Below are positions 27,655 to 27,678 of a stretch of DNA of 27,678 nucleotides, piece by piece. The position numbers and the translations under genes were made by a program. The stretch's first letter is position 1. Each line of letters starts with the position of its first letter. Source of the DNA: Beroe ovata (Eukaryota; Ctenophora; Nuda; Beroida; Beroidae); contig CAMPET010000011.1 in the NCBI GenBank assembly GCA_946803715.1, forward strand, positions 64,662 to 92,339, written 5' to 3'. Under the pieces are notes generated by a model that did not search any database, was not told the DNA's origin, and worked only from the letters and a program-made list of their open reading frames with translations.

Positions 27655-27678
27655 ACTATATGTTTTTACGGATTCGCC

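Overview
The window is animal nuclear DNA, most likely from an invertebrate. It has spliced genes with short GT-AG introns, an AT-rich background, many small inverted-repeat (MITE-like) elements, broken reverse transcriptase copies and microsatellites. ADAR-family deaminase domains are known only from animals, and a complete metazoan-type centrin gene is present. I cannot name the species. Four isolated N bases (3989, 14656, 24583, 25724) look like collapsed assembly gaps. At least two of them interrupt genes.

Layout, left to right. (1) 1-1862, + strand: the 3' part of a large acidic protein with a VETPE-type repeat; not recognised. (2) About 2500-6900: a repeat-rich intergenic zone with several foldback elements, a near-duplicate ~365-bp pair flanking an N, a MITE with a perfect 9-bp target duplication, and decayed non-LTR retrotransposon fragments. 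(3) 7394-9699, + strand: a complete six-exon centrin gene (170 aa), with a polyadenylation signal at 10073. (4) 11239-23566, - strand: an hnRNP U-like gene (SAP, acidic region, SPRY, P-loop kinase-like fold, RGG tail) in at least 16 exons, one SPRY exon apparently lost in the gap at 14656. (5) Inside its 7.4-kb fourth intron, on the same strand, two genes with intronless coding regions for ADAR-family proteins (765 and 658 aa). (6) After a repeat and gap zone (23.7-25.7 kb), the 3' part of a cysteine-rich type I membrane protein on the + strand (to 26197), then a solitary terminal exon for a C-terminally anchored protein (26608-26736). The window closes with a GC-rich foldback element.

The most notable content is the nested pair. 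Both ADAR-like proteins keep two dsRNA-binding-like regions and a full-length deaminase domain, but both have lost zinc ligands: one keeps HAE and changes both cysteines to leucine; the other reads NAE, with the cysteines changed to alanine and proline. They should be catalytically dead, ADAD/TENR-like dsRNA-binding proteins that still maintain long intact reading frames. They sit within the intron of another RNA-binding protein gene, with candidate promoters of their own. No tRNA, rRNA, CRISPR or prokaryotic features were seen.
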